Shown here piece by piece: positions 48,085 to 58,369 of a stretch of DNA of 64,000 nt. Numbering within the stretch: position 1 is the first letter of the stretch; each line of letters starts with the position of its first letter. The stretch covers positions 1,550,001 through 1,614,000 of the forward strand of contig NC_089183.1 of the NCBI RefSeq assembly GCF_947507565.1. Direction: 5' to 3'. Under the pieces are notes generated by a model. That model ran no database searches, was not told the origin of the DNA, and worked only from the letters and a program-made list of their open reading frames with translations. Position numbers and translations under genes: made by a program. This stretch comes from Oscarella lobularis (taxonomy: Eukaryota > Porifera > Homoscleromorpha > Homosclerophorida > Oscarellidae).

Positions 48085-49087
48085 ATGTTTGGTGTTCGCG
48101 ATGCGCTCGAAGGCATTCTACTTGAGAATCTCACCTCCTGTCCTTCATCCCGATTGTCCGAGATGAGGAGAACAGCCGATCTTTTGGTGCGGGCTCCTTT
48201 TGAGGAAACACCGGGCTCGCTTGCTGAATCCATCCTATCAATCATCAGCAATTGCTTCCCGTCAGCGCTATGCCTTGGTTCCCAACGTTCTTGGTGCGGC
48301 GCCGCACAATCAGCGTTTCACTCCGACGAAGGACCTTCCGCCTGTATGGGCGCGTTTCTTTAAAACCATCGATACCGTTGGGACAGTCAGCGACCCGCTA
48401 CTAGAGCAAACGGTAAACCAAAAAATTTTTGACCATATTTGCCTGCATAAACTGAGCGAACTTCGAGTGAAATCCTCCGCTGTTGCTCCACTAACGAAGA
48501 AAAAAATAGGCAGTCCGCAGTTTACGCCAGAAGAAGAGAATGCTCTTCGTTTTGCCGTTGGTTACCTGCCGTTTAAACTCCTCAAACGCCACAAGACCGG
48601 TTTATCAGAAAAAAGCATTGCCTATTGCCAGTTTTTGCGTGAAATTCAAGCAGTAAGTGCATCTTGAGATCATGAAGCTTTCACCTTCCACAATTACACG
48701 AGTGAGTGGCTAGAAAAAATTGACCGAGGTGCGCTGTTTAGAGTTTCTGACTCATTTTACCGTCTCTTCGGGTTGGTTGAGGCTAATTTACGTAGCTTTC
48801 TTCCTGAACAGCTTAGCACCTCGCCCAATTGTAGTAAAGAGGAAATATTCGCCGCTATCGTTAGTGATGAAGATATCCTAAAACAATGCAATGAGCTGTC
48901 CTCTACAAGGCAGAGCAGGGACATAGCTGTGTCGTTATTACATGAGTTAGTCGTTCTTTGGCTTACTATGAGAGGTTTCTCCATGTGCTCCTTATGGATG
49001 GAGCGATATAAGAGAGCGAAAAAAGCAAAAACGAAAAAAAGTCGCAGCCTCAGAACAGCCCTAAAAAATAATGACGGTGAGAGATAG
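48085..49087 (+). pseudogene. conserved ORF of unknown function, partner gene of the P-like element
   Basis: The first open frame (48085 to about 48240, RDALEGILLENL) passes by a one-base change into a second one (PNVLGAAPHNQRFTPTKDL ... QFTPEEENALRFAVGYLPFK), which has an in-frame TGA at 48665-48667. It resumes in the same frame (HNYTSEWLEKIDRGALFRVS ... WLTMRGFSMCSLWMERYK) and ends in a Lys-rich tail at 49087. From memory this resembles uncharacterised cnidarian ORFs. The helical, Lys-rich C-terminus has no catalytic motif. Its place inside the TIRs, tail to tail with the transposase, suggests an accessory protein of the element. CGA to TGA by CpG deamination would explain the stop. Confidence 0.65.
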
Positions 49088-49147
49088 AAGAGCAAGCCTC
49101 GTAATTGACAATATATTAGTTAGTTATTTCGTTGGTCAATCGATACG

Positions 49148-50392
49148 TTATTTATTATGTTTGCGACGTTTAGGCAGAGGAGTTATGTCTGTTTTCTGTG
49201 CTGGAATTTCATCCGGAAACAGACACCTTTTTCGCGGATTGGCGTTACCTCCCTTTGGCAAACGGGCAAACGATCCCTGGCATCGAACGGATGCTGCAAG
49301 GTCTATCATTTGTTTGCCTGAAGGGTTCGAGTTTCTTCCTCCTTTTGTTCGCACCGTTCCGAAGTAGTTCTCTAGCACGTCTTGGCTAAGCCTTTCGCTA
49401 AGTAGGAAGGAATCTTTGCACTCCGGTAGGCTTAGCAGGTATTTCGTCAAGGCGACAAAAGACGTCACTATATTATTTACGAATTTCAGATTTTTTGATC
49501 AGTTTTCTGATTGAGCGTCTTACCGGTTATCTGCCAACCAGTTACAGTCTCCTGACTTAACGTCATTGCCTGCTGTTCCTTTGCCGTCAAATGCTTTGCA
49601 GAGGCTTCTGACTTTGCCCAATCTTCCCACTCTTTTAGGTACCTCAGGAAGTCGGTTTCCAGCCACTTAAATAAAACGTTTGTTCTAAAAGACTTTTGGA
49701 AAACCGTTTTGTTTCGCCAACCTTTAGGCGTTAGTCGTCTCCTCCCTTGTAGCCAACACGACAAGGTTTGTCAGCGTCAAGGCTTCGTGCGTTGAGGCAA
49801 TCGAATGCTTTGTCAAATATTCGTATAAATCTAGCAGATTCTTCGGAATTGGCGACTTTGTAATATTCCATGGCAGTAGCTACTGACTCGCTCAAAACCT
49901 ATAGAGCATGTCATTGGAAGAGTGAGCTGCATGACGCCCTATATACCTGAGCAGCGAGGTCAACTCTCATTCGAGAGTATGAATCCTGTAAAACAGGATT
50001 AAATTAATTGTCAGTTGATGGGCCAGAATCGTATTAGGTAGAAGGCGGGACAAAAGCCAGCCTTGCCGAAGATGCGTAGCTGAAAGGCCACACTCTCACT
50101 GAAACAAGGGGGAGACTCAAAAAGAGGCAGCAGTAGAGAATATTGTGCAATATACGAAAGTATGACACAGATGTCGCATATAAAGACCGTCAAATATACG
50201 TGCCAGCAGACGCGGTTATACGTAAGGTCTAAGTCTTTGTCGGGAAACAGGCGTAAAGGGTGTGTAGACGCTAATTGAGTTAATTCAGGTAAATAGAACT
50301 TTTATGTAGCGGTAGAATGCTTTTATATAAAATGGAATACCACAGGCGACGGCGATTTACTAAAAAAACTAACGCTGAAACACGAAAGTGTA

Positions 50393-50424
<32 letters not shown>

Positions 50425-52440
50425 TACACTGTAAACTATGAGTGTGAGATGTAGCTTATGTCATAGAAAACTCGAGGTAGACATGTTCTCGCTTAAGCTT
50501 TTTTAGAATGTACAAGCCGCTTGATTATCTAGCCTCTTCATGACTTATCGTAGACGTCGATAACATGCTGCCAAGTAATAGGCTTTCCATTCATCTATAT
50601 GTGTACAATCGCAACTAATCTCCTGGCCTACCAACAAATGTTTACACTGCTTACCCACATGGCTCTCGTTTTATTTCCAGGATTAGAGTGACTGAAACAA
50701 TTTCTTGTGGTTTTGATTAGATGCGGGGCGTCGCAATCGAAGAAAATGGGTCGCTGATCGACACTGTAAATATTTTCGGTTTGATAAACAAACGGCCCTT
50801 CGCCCTGATGCATTTTATAAATTTTCTTGTTTGACGCGGCACCATCGCTTGTTATCGTCATCACTTTCAGACCAATGCTTTCAATGTTCCGAAAGATTTT
50901 CGGCAACAACGTCGGCAGCTAGAAAGTGCGCATAGGGAAATTTGAACGACGTGAATATCCCGTGAATCATAAAGACAAGCATGCTTGTCGCAATGGATTT
51001 CCGAACTTTCAAATTCGACGACGTCGACGTCAATTGCTTCAATTCGTTACTTACAGAATCAAGGTTGGCAAAGCCAACAATCTTGCAAGAATGCTTATCA
51101 AACACTAAGTCTTCGCGAATTTCATTTCGTCGAAGGATAAGGCGACAAATTTCTTGCCTTCCTGCAATTCAGATATTTGTGCACTGTAAGCCAATTGCTC
51201 GTTTAGTTCAGCTGTCAGTCCTTTGCCTGGCCGCCAGAAGCCAACAGAGTCGGAAAGAGTTCTTTCTGACGGCATTAGTAGGAATCCGGATCTCCTTATC
51301 TGATCGTACGCCGAAGACGACTGCATTTTAAGGCTTAAGGCCCAACGGATGTATAAAGGATCCCAGCGTCGTCCCGTTGTCTACTTGCTGTTCCCAGAAA
51401 AGCCTTTGGAAGCTTCCTTTTGGGAACATAGCGCAGATCTCTTTATTGCTGTTGCCTGCTATTTCTTCAATATCGGATGATAAATCCGGCTGCACTTCAA
51501 TACTTCTTTTCTCTGTCCACGCTTTTATTCTGTTCTTAAGACGCATAATTTTTCGTTGTTGAAATTTTGTTTTACGGGCTAATTGTGCAAATTTTCCTGA
51601 TCTTTGCGGCGTTGACAGCGAAGAATTTCTAGCAAATTTAGACGCGGTTAGACGCGGTTAGTGGCGAGGACGGCGTTTCACTGCGCTTGTAGTAAACTCG
51701 GAGCTGGGCACGTGTCTGCTGGCAAGGCTGGCATCTTCGCCCTGACATCGTAGTCAGAATTTCGAATTTTCTTGAGCGCACAGTCGTCGAACAGAAGGAT
51801 CCGCCGACAAGATTAGGCCACGCGACAACCTTCAACGACGGAGCTCCTCCTCGAGAAACAAAGCACTTCTTTTTCTTTTGGACTACGTCAACAAACATGC
51901 TTTCGGGATTGCCGGGACAAATCGCTAATGACTCAAGCAAATGGATGAAAGAAGGAAAATTAGAGTAGTTGACGCTGTCGGAAGAGATTTCGGAGAGTGC
52001 CAAAGCTGGACAGGCCTTCAAATCGACTGGAAGTCCAGCAACGTGTAGCTTCGCTATTCCTCTTTTGTCAATGAGGAGACTATGAGATATGAAAGTCGGA
52101 GGTGCGGCTGAGTTACTTTCAGGGCTATATTGTAGTCTTGAAAGGCACAGGGTATTTCCCGAAACGGTTTTGTGCCAATCATTCGAATCCCTATATATAT
52201 ATATACATTGGGTTTGTCAAACGATATGGCCAATTCAACGGCGAAAAGATCACTCACAAATCTGCCGTTTTTAGGATTGGAAAGGCTTTTTCCTTTCTCT
52301 TACGATCTGCTCGCAATCGCGAATGCTTGACCTTGCAGAGCTTCGACTGCTTTCGAGTCATAATTTCTGCAAAAACGAAACGGCTGTTTATGAACCCTTG
52401 CGTGAAAAACAGGGCGTGTTCACAAAGTAGAGCCAACTAA
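49148..52440 (-). pseudogene. P-element/THAP9-like transposase, multi-exon
   Basis: Read on the minus strand: a basic N-terminal segment (about 52440-52260), a region with LAICPGNPESMFVDVV and CQPCQQTRAQLR (about 52050-51650), and then about 51546-50655 holding FRLFWEQQ-type, YDQIRRSGFLLMPSERTL, KKFVALSFDEMKFAKTLVFD, IGLKVMTITSDGAASNKK and FDCDAPHLIKTTRNC. After intron 50654-49986 come exons 49985-49947 (DSYSRMRVDLAAQ), 49898 to about 49760 (VLSESVATAMEYY) and about 49755-49148 (SERLSQDVLENYFGTVRTKG). These are hallmarks of P-element and THAP9-type transposases. No THAP zinc finger is visible at the start. Frame changes near 51360 and 49755 make this copy defective. Genuine P-type enzymes need GTP, but I cannot judge GTP binding here. 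Confidence 0.85.
50011..50505 (+). pseudogene. nuclear copy of mitochondrial small-subunit rRNA (NUMT), partial
   Basis: The sequence follows the conserved SSU rRNA order: GATGGGCCAGAATCGTATTAG, GAGACTC..GAGGCAGCAGT.GAGAATATTG, GTGCCAGCAGACGCGGTTAT (the 515 region), GGCGTAAAGGGTGTGTAGACG, then GTAGGGAGCAAACAGGATTAGATACCCTGGTAGTC (the 790 region). It corresponds to roughly E. coli 16S positions 210-850. Variable regions are short and AT-rich, and the length between landmarks is reduced, as in animal mitochondria rather than bacteria. Neither end of the rRNA is present. It lies entirely within intron 49986-50654 of the P-like transposase gene, opposite in orientation. Confidence 0.92.
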
Positions 52441-52949
52441 TAAAATGCGAGAGTGACTGTTTGATGCAGAAAGAGTTCTTCTTTCGTTCTAAAGAGTACC
52501 GATAACAATCGAACGAAAAACTACGCGTCGGCCGAGTGCAAAAGGTGACGTATGAAACACGCTAAAAATAGCATGTTTTGGCTTATAGCTTCGACGCTGC
52601 AGACGCTTTTCTCTTCAAACATGGCCTATTCGCTTACCCTGCCTGCTATGGTCAATCACAACGCAGCACCAACGAAATCTACTCAGCACAGAGTCAGATA
52701 ACTAGTGCAAAAGTCTTTGGAGTGCAAAATCACCGTCATCCCGGACGTTACGAGCAATTGGATTCCAGCAGCAAAATAGCCCTTAGGTCTAAGGATTTCT
52801 TACCTATCTAGGTGCCGGTTTGGTGAGAATCCCACGAAGCGATTTTATCCCGCACGCTTATACGAATCGGGTACGGGACCTAGCCGTAACAATGCTGGGG
52901 TCAGAGAAATAGTCACGTGACGCCCAAGTTGCATATCCCTCTCTTGATT

Positions 52950-53181
52950 AATCTCTGATACAACTGCATTGGAGTTTTCTTTACCTTCAGCTTTCCGGGA
53001 TATCCTTCGAAAGTTTTCTTTTGCTCTCTGCCCTTTGCTTATCACTTTCTATCTCCTTCAACATCGTATCAGCCCCAGCATTCGTCTCTTCAAGCTCGCC
53101 TCTCTTCATTACAAGACTGTTTTCATCTCCTCGACTTTGCCGACAGTCTCTGTAATTTTTTGCATTCCGTTTTATATGCAA
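52950..53181 (-). CDS. coiled-coil exon, possibly of the ZAD-like gene
   Basis: On the minus strand an open, charged, heptad-rich segment (KRGELEETNAGADTMLKEIE, then SEINQ) runs up to the right end of the 4.9-kb transposon. It may be a downstream exon of the gene starting at 54623, with the transposon inserted in or just after it. Composition only; no family hit. Confidence 0.3.
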
Positions 53182-54116
53182 CTTTCTTTTAAACTAGTTG
53201 TTTTCTTGGTAGACAGTTTGGACTGAAAATGCAAGCACGTGCACCCAATAAAGCATCTCTTCTTACGTAGTAGCGTTTGACCTGCATGTGCCGCTGAAAT
53301 TTTTAGGCGCTTGTTGATCTTTTGCGCAACCGGGACGGTTTGCGGAGTTAACTCGCCAAAACAGCTTACTCCACATCTATTAAAAAGTGCTGGTGCCACC
53401 TTTGCCCTTCTCGAAGTCCTTCCGAAAAAGGGTTGGTTAATCGCAATAATAAAGTGAAGATTTCTCTTCACCTATATAAATATTTGTGTGTGTACCTTGT
53501 CTCGCAGGAGTTTCTCACCTGCCCTTTGAGCCATTCATAGAGCTCTACGTCGGATGCATCAGTGTGCTCGGCTCTGCACGGAGTCATCAACACATTTATA
53601 GAGCAATTCAGGCACCTAGTAAATTATCAAATTACTCTATTCAATAACAGATTTACAGATTTCCACACTACCTGTCCGTCTGTCATTAGAAATTCTCTGT
53701 CTCCCCCGGAAATTATTTCTCGAAGTGCCTGACTGTTCTGCTTGACGCTTATTGACAATTTTTGTTGGCTAAAGACATGTCGCAATTTAAAAAAGAAAAG
53801 CAGTCTATTTTATTACATTCCCGCAACTTCCGGTAAGCAAGACAACGTGATAATTGTTTTCTTCACTCCACGAAAATGTCATCATTTGTCGCACAATGTT
53901 TTCTGAGAGCTGTTTTTCTCTTGTTGAGGGGTATTTATCCTCCTGAGAAGGCTACATATTTGTGTTTGTTTTTAGAGGTGGAGCCAAAGATGGAAGATTA
54001 GAGGTAAGAGTACTTGTCATTTTTTCACAAACGTGAATATTTAGTCTATTACATGGATTAAGCCTCCTACATTACTACTATTTAGTACAAACCAACCGGA
54101 AATAGGAGCTTGGGAG
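53182..54116. other. no recognisable gene
   Basis: Probably intronic to the ZAD-like gene. An open stretch at 53471-53172 (-) has no motif. Confidence 0.4.
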
Positions 54117-54623
54117 CTAATTTACGCAGAGGCACAGGTAGGTGGTCTTATCTAAAAATGCGAACGTGTTCACTGGGTGGAAAATACCAGTACTTATTGA
54201 GCATAAAAACCTGCGTTTGTGTACTAATGGGCTGAGAGGACTGCTTGACGAATCCATTCGTTTTGGAGTTGGCTGATTTGAGCTTGGGGAAAACAGAATT
54301 CGCCTTTTCGAAGGAGCCCCAGAAGCAGACCCGACGGGAACGGACAGAGATTCGGATGTGCGTCTGTGGCTTTCCCCAAGCCACGACTTGAGTTCCTCAA
54401 GCTGTTTTTCCGAGCGAGAAACGCTCACTAGTTTTTTCCAACACGATTTGCACACTGTGGGCGACAATCCGTCTGCTTCTACGGGACGCTTAATAATGCG
54501 ACTAAGTGTGCTCGTTATGGCATCATTAAAGGACGAAAAAAGAGGACGTCGACATTTGGTGCTTCGATACGAAACCCCGCACACTCTACAGTAGTCGAGC
54601 TTCGCCGCCATGTGAGGGAACAC
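54117..54623 (-). CDS. ZAD-like zinc-finger N-terminal exon
   Basis: Starts at ATG 54623 on the minus strand. YCRVCGVSYRST (residues 10-21) and TVCKSCWKKL (about residues 57-66) give the C-x2-C ... C-x2-C module of ZAD-like domains, a zinc-dependent dimerisation fold. A Ser/Pro-rich linker follows (GAPSKRRILFSPSSNQPTPK). In cnidarians this type of N-terminus sits on transposase-like genes. Here no catalytic exon follows before the 4.9-kb transposon at 52943. The exon is open to 54117; its real 3' border is unknown. Compare the modules at 10363 and 24155. Confidence 0.6.
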   Translation of the reverse strand: MFPHMAAKLDYCRVCGVSYRSTKCRRPLFSSFNDAITSTLSRIIKRPVEADGLSPTVCKSCWKKLVSVSRSEKQLEELKSWLGESHRRTSESLSVPVGSASGAPSKRRILFSPSSNQPTPKRMDSSSSPLSPLVHKRRFLCSISTGIFHPVNTFAFLDKTTYLCLCVN

Positions 54624-54682
54624 GTGGTGAGAGGCGGGCGCAACGTAATCAAATTTGAGATCAAAGGAACAGGCCTACATGA

Positions 54683-55230
54683 GAGGCGTGCCCAGACCTT
54701 CTCTGGCGCCCGGCACGCCAACCCTAAAGCACGCGAGAGAAGGTCTGGGACTCCGAGGCTAGGTCTGGATCCACTCTGTACAAAGCCGTGCGGGACACGT
54801 GACCCAAAAGGACCCGTGCCGTACAATGACGAAGCTCGACTGCTAGTAGGCTTCTAGCTCGTAACTCGCGTTCTATTAAGTGGGTTCGAACTCCTTAGAC
54901 GAAATCGGGTAGCTTATATAGAGACTGGCAGGCGTCGAAACCACTTTCGAGTTTTAGTTCAGCCGTTATGGCGTTACAAATGTGAACGGTGCTTTCTAGA
55001 AGGTTGTATAGTCTTCGTTTTGCCGCCGACATTTTTGGCAGTCGGCCACAAGTCGGCTATTACGCTTCAAGCCAAATAGCTGTCGAGCTTCGTGATTGGA
55101 CCGCACGGGTCCTTTTGGGTCACGTGTCCCGCACGGCTTTGTACAGAGTGGATCCAGACCCTCTTTCCGCTGCGTCCCCCTCCCACGCATCTTAGCGCGC
55201 GGGAAGAGGGTCTGGATCCTCGAGGCTACC
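54683..55230. mobile_element. foldback MITE-like element A
   Basis: An inverted repeat of about 78 bp (GTCTGGATCCACTCTGTACA.. at 54765-54842 and its inverse at about 55081-55167) carries GTCACGTG in each arm. Outside each arm lies a smaller hairpin built on AGAGAAGGTCTGG or GAAGAGGGTCTGG. No coding potential. Confidence 0.65.
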
Positions 55231-55309
55231 CCTGCCACTGCCTTTTGTCTAATAGCCATTTTTAGCGCGCGTTAAAGACTCTTCTCTACGAATAAGCTAG
55301 CCTCGGAAA

Positions 55310-55850
55310 CTCAGACTCTCCCCACGAGCGCTACGCGGCTGGGAGAGAGTCTGGGCAAATTGTATACTAGAGCGCGGTTCCTTTGATGATAATTCGATTT
55401 TGTTCTTGGGTAGTGGCCCTCGCGGCCGTGCAGTACTTCCGACTTATGACTGCCAAGCAGATTTAAGCAACTCTTCGCTTTCCAAAACATCTGCCGAAAA
55501 CATCTCCGCGAATAACCGCTTTGATGCCGGAACGCTGCTCTCTTCGAAGAGCAGCGATGCCGACTCTTCGACAAATCGAGCGAAACGCTTTGTCAAGGAG
55601 GGAGGCCTCTACCAGAAATGACATCTACAGCTCCGTAACACGGCAGTACAGTAGAACGGCTGACGTAGAGAGCGTAACGGGGCACTATGGGCGCTGATTA
55701 CATTAGCAAAGCTCGACGCTGATTGTCTGACCGTTCTTGGAAAGTAGCGCTCTCATTGGATAATTAGCGGACAAAGGAACCGCACTCTAGTATACAAGTT
55801 GCCCAGACTCTCTCCCAGCCGCGTAGCGCGCGTGGGAAGACTCTGGGATT
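55310..55850. mobile_element. foldback MITE-like element B
   Basis: Inverted arms of about 78 bp at 55310-55385 and 55765-55848 contain GGGAGAGAGTCTGGGCAA and GTATACTAGAG. Each arm also has an internal hairpin with the GCTACGCGG core. It belongs to the same style of element as A. The open stretch 55400-55621 (+) is Ser-rich and unrecognised. Confidence 0.65.
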
Positions 55851-55944
55851 CCGAGGCTACCCAAGGCTGGGTACCCGGCTACGAATAAGCTCGCTCGACC
55901 TTTCTCGGTGTCCCGTATAAGGGCGTCCCGAGAAAAGTCTGGGT

Positions 55945-56215
55945 ACGAGGCTACCGTGTACCTCTGTTCCCCGTGTACCACGTGTACCTGCGTACCTGCG
56001 TACCTCCGTGCCCGTGTACCACCTTTGTACCTCCGTGCCCCGTGTACCACTGTACCCCGTGTAGCTGCGTACCTGTGTACCTTTTAACCTCCGTGCCCCG
56101 TACCCCTCTGTACCTGCGTACCTTATTTCCTCCTTACCCCGTGTACCTGTATTCCTGTGCACCTTTGTAAAGTTTGTACCTCCGTACCCCGGGTACACGG
56201 ATAACGACGTTGCAT
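55945..56215. repeat. tandem array of GTACCTGCGTACC type (left)
   Basis: Variants of GTGTACCTCCGTACC follow each other with a period near 10 bp. The same kind of array occurs at 60525-60905, on the other side of the DIRS-like element. Confidence 0.85.
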
Positions 56216-56289
56216 CTCTGCAAATGTATGTCTGGCGGTACCAAACTGTGTTTGTATATATATGTTACAAACCAACGGCGAGTTCGCCT

Positions 56290-58060
56290 CGGACCACGAC
56301 CCCGCCCTCGTGCTCTAAATAGCGTATCCCACGAGCATTAAAAGTATTTGTGTAAGTGAAGTCTAACGCACACCATTAGACGCGATTGATATTCGTAACG
56401 GGTGGGAAATGTGACGCGCGCGCGGGGGTATAAGTGCGCGATCCGGGTAGAGGGCATTGGGGCACTAGCATCCGCGCGAGATAGGTGCTTTTTTCTTCTC
56501 TTCAATTTATGCTTTCGTCGATGAGAACTCGCAGTCAGTCGCGCGACGACCCCTCGGAATTTCGTCGTCCATGGGATTTTTCGCCAGCCGGCGCAAGGAG
56601 CTCCGAGCCTCCCATCACGATCGGTGGTGCCGCGGACTACACCTTCTGCCTCCGGATCGTCTGCCGCTCCCTCCATTCCTTCAGCGGCGCCGATCGCCCC
56701 AACGGCCCCGACTAACCCGTCGTCTCAGGCGTCAGGGTCGGCGCTTCCACGGACATCGGATGTTTGGATTCAGACGGCGGACGGACAGCGATTCGCGCTG
56801 CGATCATTCCTCCAGTCGGTGGTATCTGAAGGCGTCCCGGATCGGGCAGGTAGGCTTTCCTCTATCCCTTTCCGGGTAAAGGCGCTCCCAATTGCTGGGG
56901 AGGGCGTTTCGTGGCGATCGGTCTTTGGCGTTGGCGTTCGGCCAAGGCGGGCACATTTGGCGCGCAACACCTATCGCGGATATTGGCGGGAGGCGGGCTT
57001 AGCCTGTTTTGTCTTTGCAGCGAGTGGCGGCAGAGGCGCGCTGGGCAGTCTGCCGTCATCCAGCGTTCGCTCTGGCAGGGAGCGGCGAGCGTGCGTTTGC
57101 CTTCCTTCATGTCGTTCTCCCTCGGAGGCTCAGTGGAGTCCACACAAACGGATGGCCAGCGCTACTGCCAATCCGGCGACAGCGGGTCAACCTGATCCCC
57201 GGGAGTGTTGTTGCCTGGCGCGAGAGTGGCGGCGCCTGTAGCGATGCCGGCGTTGGTTGCGTGAGCGCCAGCGGCACTTCCGCAGTGGTTTCCGTCGTTT
57301 TAGTCGGACGGGCCGCCTCCAGCAAAAAGGTTCATGCCGCCCCATTCTCATTGAGCGATGCTTTAACGCCAGTGCCGGGGAGGCTGGCTGATAAAATTCC
57401 TGATGGATAGTTCGTCGACTTTTCCGAAGCTGCCGGACAATGTCAATCTACGACGATGCGAGGCCGAGCGGGTATCGCAGCGGGCGGTTCACTCCCGCAC
57501 GCCGATGCGGCGGTTGACGTCGTTGCTTTCCTGGGTTCAGGCCTTCGCCGCTTTCGCGGCGGTGACTTTGTCTTCCCAGCCGCAGCGCTCGACGGAGCTT
57601 ATGGCGTACCTGCGCAGGCCTGCTTGTTGGCGAGGCTCAACGTCGCGGGGGTTCGGGCTGGCTGGACTACGACCGGCAGTTCCGTGCACAAGCGGCAGCA
57701 TACCCGGCGAAGGCGTGGTCGTCGTTGGACCTGGCCCTATTCCCCGGATCATTCTTGGCTGAGAAGAACAGACCGGCGAGGGCTCCGCCTTCGTGCGAAT
57801 TTTACTTCGAGGCAGACTACGCCTCGGAAGACTGTGCGCTTGCGCCGAAAACTGAAGGGGTCTACCGCAAGTCCAAGGAAAAAGGTGAAAAGCAACTTTC
57901 GCAAGCAACAGACTTGCAAGCTGTTCAATTTTGGGAAAGACGGCTTTTCCTACGGAGGCGGTTGCGTCTTTATGCACGTTTGCAGCAAGTGCGGCATGGA
58001 GGGGCACAAGGCAAGCGCGTGCAAGCCGTCGTCGCCAGCACGAGCGCCGTAGGCGGGCCC
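56290..58060 (+). pseudogene. DIRS-like retroelement, gag region
   Basis: The GC-rich + strand DNA has a Ser/Pro/Ala-rich start (about 56520-56760) and, at 57930-58050, the segment CKLFNFGKDGFSYGGGC followed by FMHVCSKCGMEGHKASAC, a C ... C-x3-H-x-C-x2-C-x4-H-x4-C arrangement I associate with the gag end of DIRS/Ngaro-type elements. Intervening frames change several times (56870-57770). It is followed on the same strand by DIRS-type RT. Confidence 0.55.
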
Positions 58061-58369
58061 GACCAAGTTGTGTTTTCTTTCGTTGCGTTCTTGTCCTCTT
58101 TGGAGTGTGGTGTGAACAAGCCGTTTGTGGGAGTTTTGTTTTCGTTTGGGTTGCGTGGGCGCGTGGCGATTGCTTTGTTTTGCGTTCGTTTGAGGGTTGC
58201 ACACGCGCAGGGCATGGTTGTTAATTAAAGGCTAATTACTGGATGTTTTGGCTTAGATGCTTGCGGCCTAGCCGGCGGTTTTCGCGTTCTCCTGCCTCGC
58301 TTGCGGGAGCTGGAAGCGGCTGGTGCAGCGCGGATGACGCTCCCAACAGAGTGGGCATCTAGATCCAGC

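Larger units (their letters stand above)
48021..52943. mobile_element. 4.9-kb P-element/THAP9-like transposon with 62-bp TIRs and two genes
   Basis: Inverted ends beginning GAGAGGGATATGCAACTTGG lie at 48021-48082 and 52882-52943 and differ at only three of 62 positions. Between them are a + strand gene starting almost at the left TIR (48085) and a minus-strand P-like transposase coming from the right, with stop codons 60 bp apart. I find no clear 8-bp target duplication (left flank ..TAATAAATAG, right flank TTGATTAATC..). A 500-bp piece of mitochondrial rRNA sits in a transposase intron. Confidence 0.8.

Noticed and set aside
48651-48666. GTAAGTGCATCTTGAG as a 16-nt intron removing the TGA in the partner ORF
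   Set aside because: Far shorter than any other intron in the window, and the frame on both sides is the same without splicing. An in-frame stop is simpler.
50011-50505. Bacterial 16S rRNA contamination
   Set aside because: Variable regions are strongly shortened and AT-rich as in animal mitochondria, and the flanks are transposase exons that fit together across the intron.
53172-54623. ZAD-like module as the N-terminus of the P-like transposase
   Set aside because: It lies outside the right TIR at 52943, and the P-like protein has its own N-terminal exons inside the TIRs.
54840-54910. tRNA-like gene (GGGTTCGAACTCC box)
   Set aside because: Only the B-box-like word is present. No acceptor stem or A box at the right distance.
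57970-58228. Cys/Arg-rich frames on both strands past the DIRS gag knuckle
   Set aside because: GC-rich overlap frames. The gag knuckle ends at about 58050 and nothing conserved follows in these frames.
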